From Gammaproteobacteria bacterium (GTDB taxonomy: Bacteria; Pseudomonadota; Gammaproteobacteria; Pseudomonadales; Cellvibrionaceae): a stretch of DNA of 38,447 nucleotides. The stretch's first letter is position 1; the number at the start of each line of letters is the position of its first letter. The translations under genes were made by a program, and so were the position numbers. Below are positions 36,161-38,447 of this stretch, piece by piece. Under the pieces are notes generated by a model, which searched no databases, was not told where the DNA came from, and worked only from the letters and a program-made list of their open reading frames with translations. The DNA is taken from positions 1 through 38,447 of the forward strand of contig JANYIO010000029.1 of assembly GCA_025362015.1 (NCBI GenBank). The letters are read 5' to 3'.

Positions 36161-36403
36161 ATGCAAGCTGAACAAATTAAAGCACATATCGAACGGCAAA
36201 TTCCTGAAAGTCAGGTACAAGTGGGTATGAATGGTAATCATATCGATTTGGTGGTGGTGAGCCCTGTCTTTGCAGGCTTAACGCCAGTGAAAAAACAACA
36301 GCTTGTGTTGGGGACTTTGGCCGCACAATTTGCCGATGGCAGCATTCATGCCGTCGATTTTATTAAGACCTTTACCCCTCAAGAATGGCAATTGCAACAA
36401 TAA
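36161..36403 (+). CDS. ibaG: BolA family protein, IbaG-like
   Basis: This 80-residue protein has the BolA fold pattern: EQIKAHIERQIPESQVQVGM, IDLVVVSPVFAGLTPVKKQQ, and the typical ending HAVDFIKTFTPQEWQ. IbaG/BolA proteins bind [2Fe-2S] clusters together with monothiol glutaredoxins; IbaG is linked to acid stress. Placement just before murA is standard. The basic motif usually written RHQ reads KKQQ here, while the C-terminal histidine is kept (IHAVDF). Confidence 0.9.
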   Translation: MQAEQIKAHIERQIPESQVQVGMNGNHIDLVVVSPVFAGLTPVKKQQLVLGTLAAQFADGSIHAVDFIKTFTPQEWQLQQ

Positions 36404-37720
<1,317 letters not shown>

Positions 37721-37748
37721 ACCGGTGTATTAAAAATTGAGATCAGTC

Positions 37749-38402
37749 ATGACCCAAACCTTAACCATCGCGCTCACCAAAGGGCGAATCCTTGAAGAAA
37801 CCCTGCCGCTCTTAGCTGCCGCAGGGATTGAGCCCTTGGAAGATATGGAGAAAAGCCGCAAGCTGGTATTTGATACTACGCAAGCTGGCGTGCGCCTGCT
37901 GTTATTGCGTGGTGCTGATGTGCCAACTTACGTGCAGTTTGGTGCAGCAGATATGGGAATTTCGGGTAAAGATACTCTGATGGAAAATGGTGCGGATGGC
38001 CTTTATGAGCCGCTCGATTTAAATATCGCGCGTTGTAAGTTGATGACTGCCGCCGTCAAAGGTGTGCCCACACCGGCTGGGCGTATTCGCGTCGCCACTA
38101 AATACGTCAATATCGCCAAACAATATTATGCTGCACAAGGTCGTCAGACCGACATAATCAAGCTTTACGGGGCTATGGAATTAGCGCCGATTATGAATCT
38201 GGCCGATGAAATTGTGGACATAGTTGATACTGGCAATACCTTGCGCGCCAACGGCTTGGAAGTTCGTGAATTTATTGCTGACATCAGCTCGCGATTGATT
38301 GTGAATAAAGCTTCGATGAAGATGAAGCATGTGCAAATCCAAACGATTATTGATCATATTGCCAAGGCTGTTGCCAGCGAACAAATAACTGTTAGCCCAT
38401 AA
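37749..38402 (+). CDS. hisG: ATP phosphoribosyltransferase, short form
   Basis: HisG condenses ATP with PRPP to begin histidine synthesis. The ATG at 37749 gives [20 protein letters not shown] and 217 residues, the short form that lacks the regulatory C-terminal domain and works with HisZ. Family motifs include [20 protein letters not shown] and [17 protein letters not shown], the PRPP-binding site. A TTG at 37737 would add four residues. It lies 28 bp after murA, so both may share an mRNA. Confidence 0.96.
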   Translation: MTQTLTIALTKGRILEETLPLLAAAGIEPLEDMEKSRKLVFDTTQAGVRLLLLRGADVPTYVQFGAADMGISGKDTLMENGADGLYEPLDLNIARCKLMTAAVKGVPTPAGRIRVATKYVNIAKQYYAAQGRQTDIIKLYGAMELAPIMNLADEIVDIVDTGNTLRANGLEVREFIADISSRLIVNKASMKMKHVQIQTIIDHIAKAVASEQITVSP

Positions 38403-38423
38403 ATTTTCTCAAAGAGCCAATAC

Positions 38424-38447
38424 ATGTCTGACCTCTTTATCACTGAC
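38424..38447 (+). CDS. start of a gene downstream of hisG, probably hisD (partial)
   Basis: An ATG at 38424 follows hisG by 21 bp and is open for the eight codons left in the window (MSDLFITD). In related genomes histidinol dehydrogenase (hisD) follows hisG. The call rests on position; eight residues cannot prove it. Confidence 0.45.

Overview
The window reads as a chromosomal segment of a gammaproteobacterium, most likely Cellvibrio or a close relative in the Cellvibrionaceae. The support is the gene content and order (argC/bactofilin/erpA, mreBCD-maf-rng-yhdP, kdsD-kdsC-lptCAB-rpoN-hpf-ptsN-rapZ-ptsO, mlaC-ibaG-murA-hisG), the moderate GC content and the short HisG. This assignment is inferred from protein style and synteny, not from a database search. 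I see no tRNA, rRNA, CRISPR array, insertion sequence or prophage.

Layout: 1-1888 (minus) holds hemJ-thiE-hemL, with hemL cut by the window edge. 1889-2430 is a gap containing a decayed periplasmic binding-protein gene. 2431-6417 (plus) carries argC, a DUF6776-like membrane protein, a bactofilin, erpA and accA, closed by a strong terminator. 6519-11665 (minus) holds a lipoprotein serine hydrolase, a membrane-bound AraC regulator and a YgiQ-type radical SAM protein. 11666-12207 is a decayed gap containing the tail of a LuxR-type regulator. 12208-13444 (minus) has a small membrane protein, a DUF3820 protein and an SUI1/YciH protein. 13540-14745 (plus) has an internally deleted EstB-like hydrolase pseudogene overlapping slyX. 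14946-26746 (plus) is a PAS-GGDEF-EAL protein followed by the cell-shape cluster mreB, mreC, mreD, maf, rng, yhdP. 26859-35009 (minus) runs kdsD, kdsC, lptC, lptA, lptB, rpoN, hpf, ptsN, rapZ, ptsO, darP, which joins LPS precursor synthesis and export to sigma-54 and the nitrogen PTS. 35319 onward (plus) is mlaC, ibaG, murA, hisG and the first codons of a gene that is probably hisD.

Most genes are conserved housekeeping genes. The unusual points lie between and at the ends of genes. (1) Short tandem duplications of 14-17 bp cover the ends of kdsC, kdsD and yhdP and copy the stop codon with them. Related short repeats lie between mreB and mreC, before argC, accA, yhdP and mlaC, and in frame inside rpoN. 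(2) mlaC stands alone, with its own terminator, where an mlaFEDCB operon is expected. (3) mreC seems to start at a rare ATT codon behind an ideal ribosome binding site. (4) Three pseudogenes are visible: a solute-binding protein, a LuxR C-terminus and an EstB-like hydrolase. (5) The lipoprotein serine hydrolase has Phe where the family's catalytic Tyr is expected. I did not find a convincing new multi-gene system; the stop-codon-copying repeats are the pattern I consider least explained.
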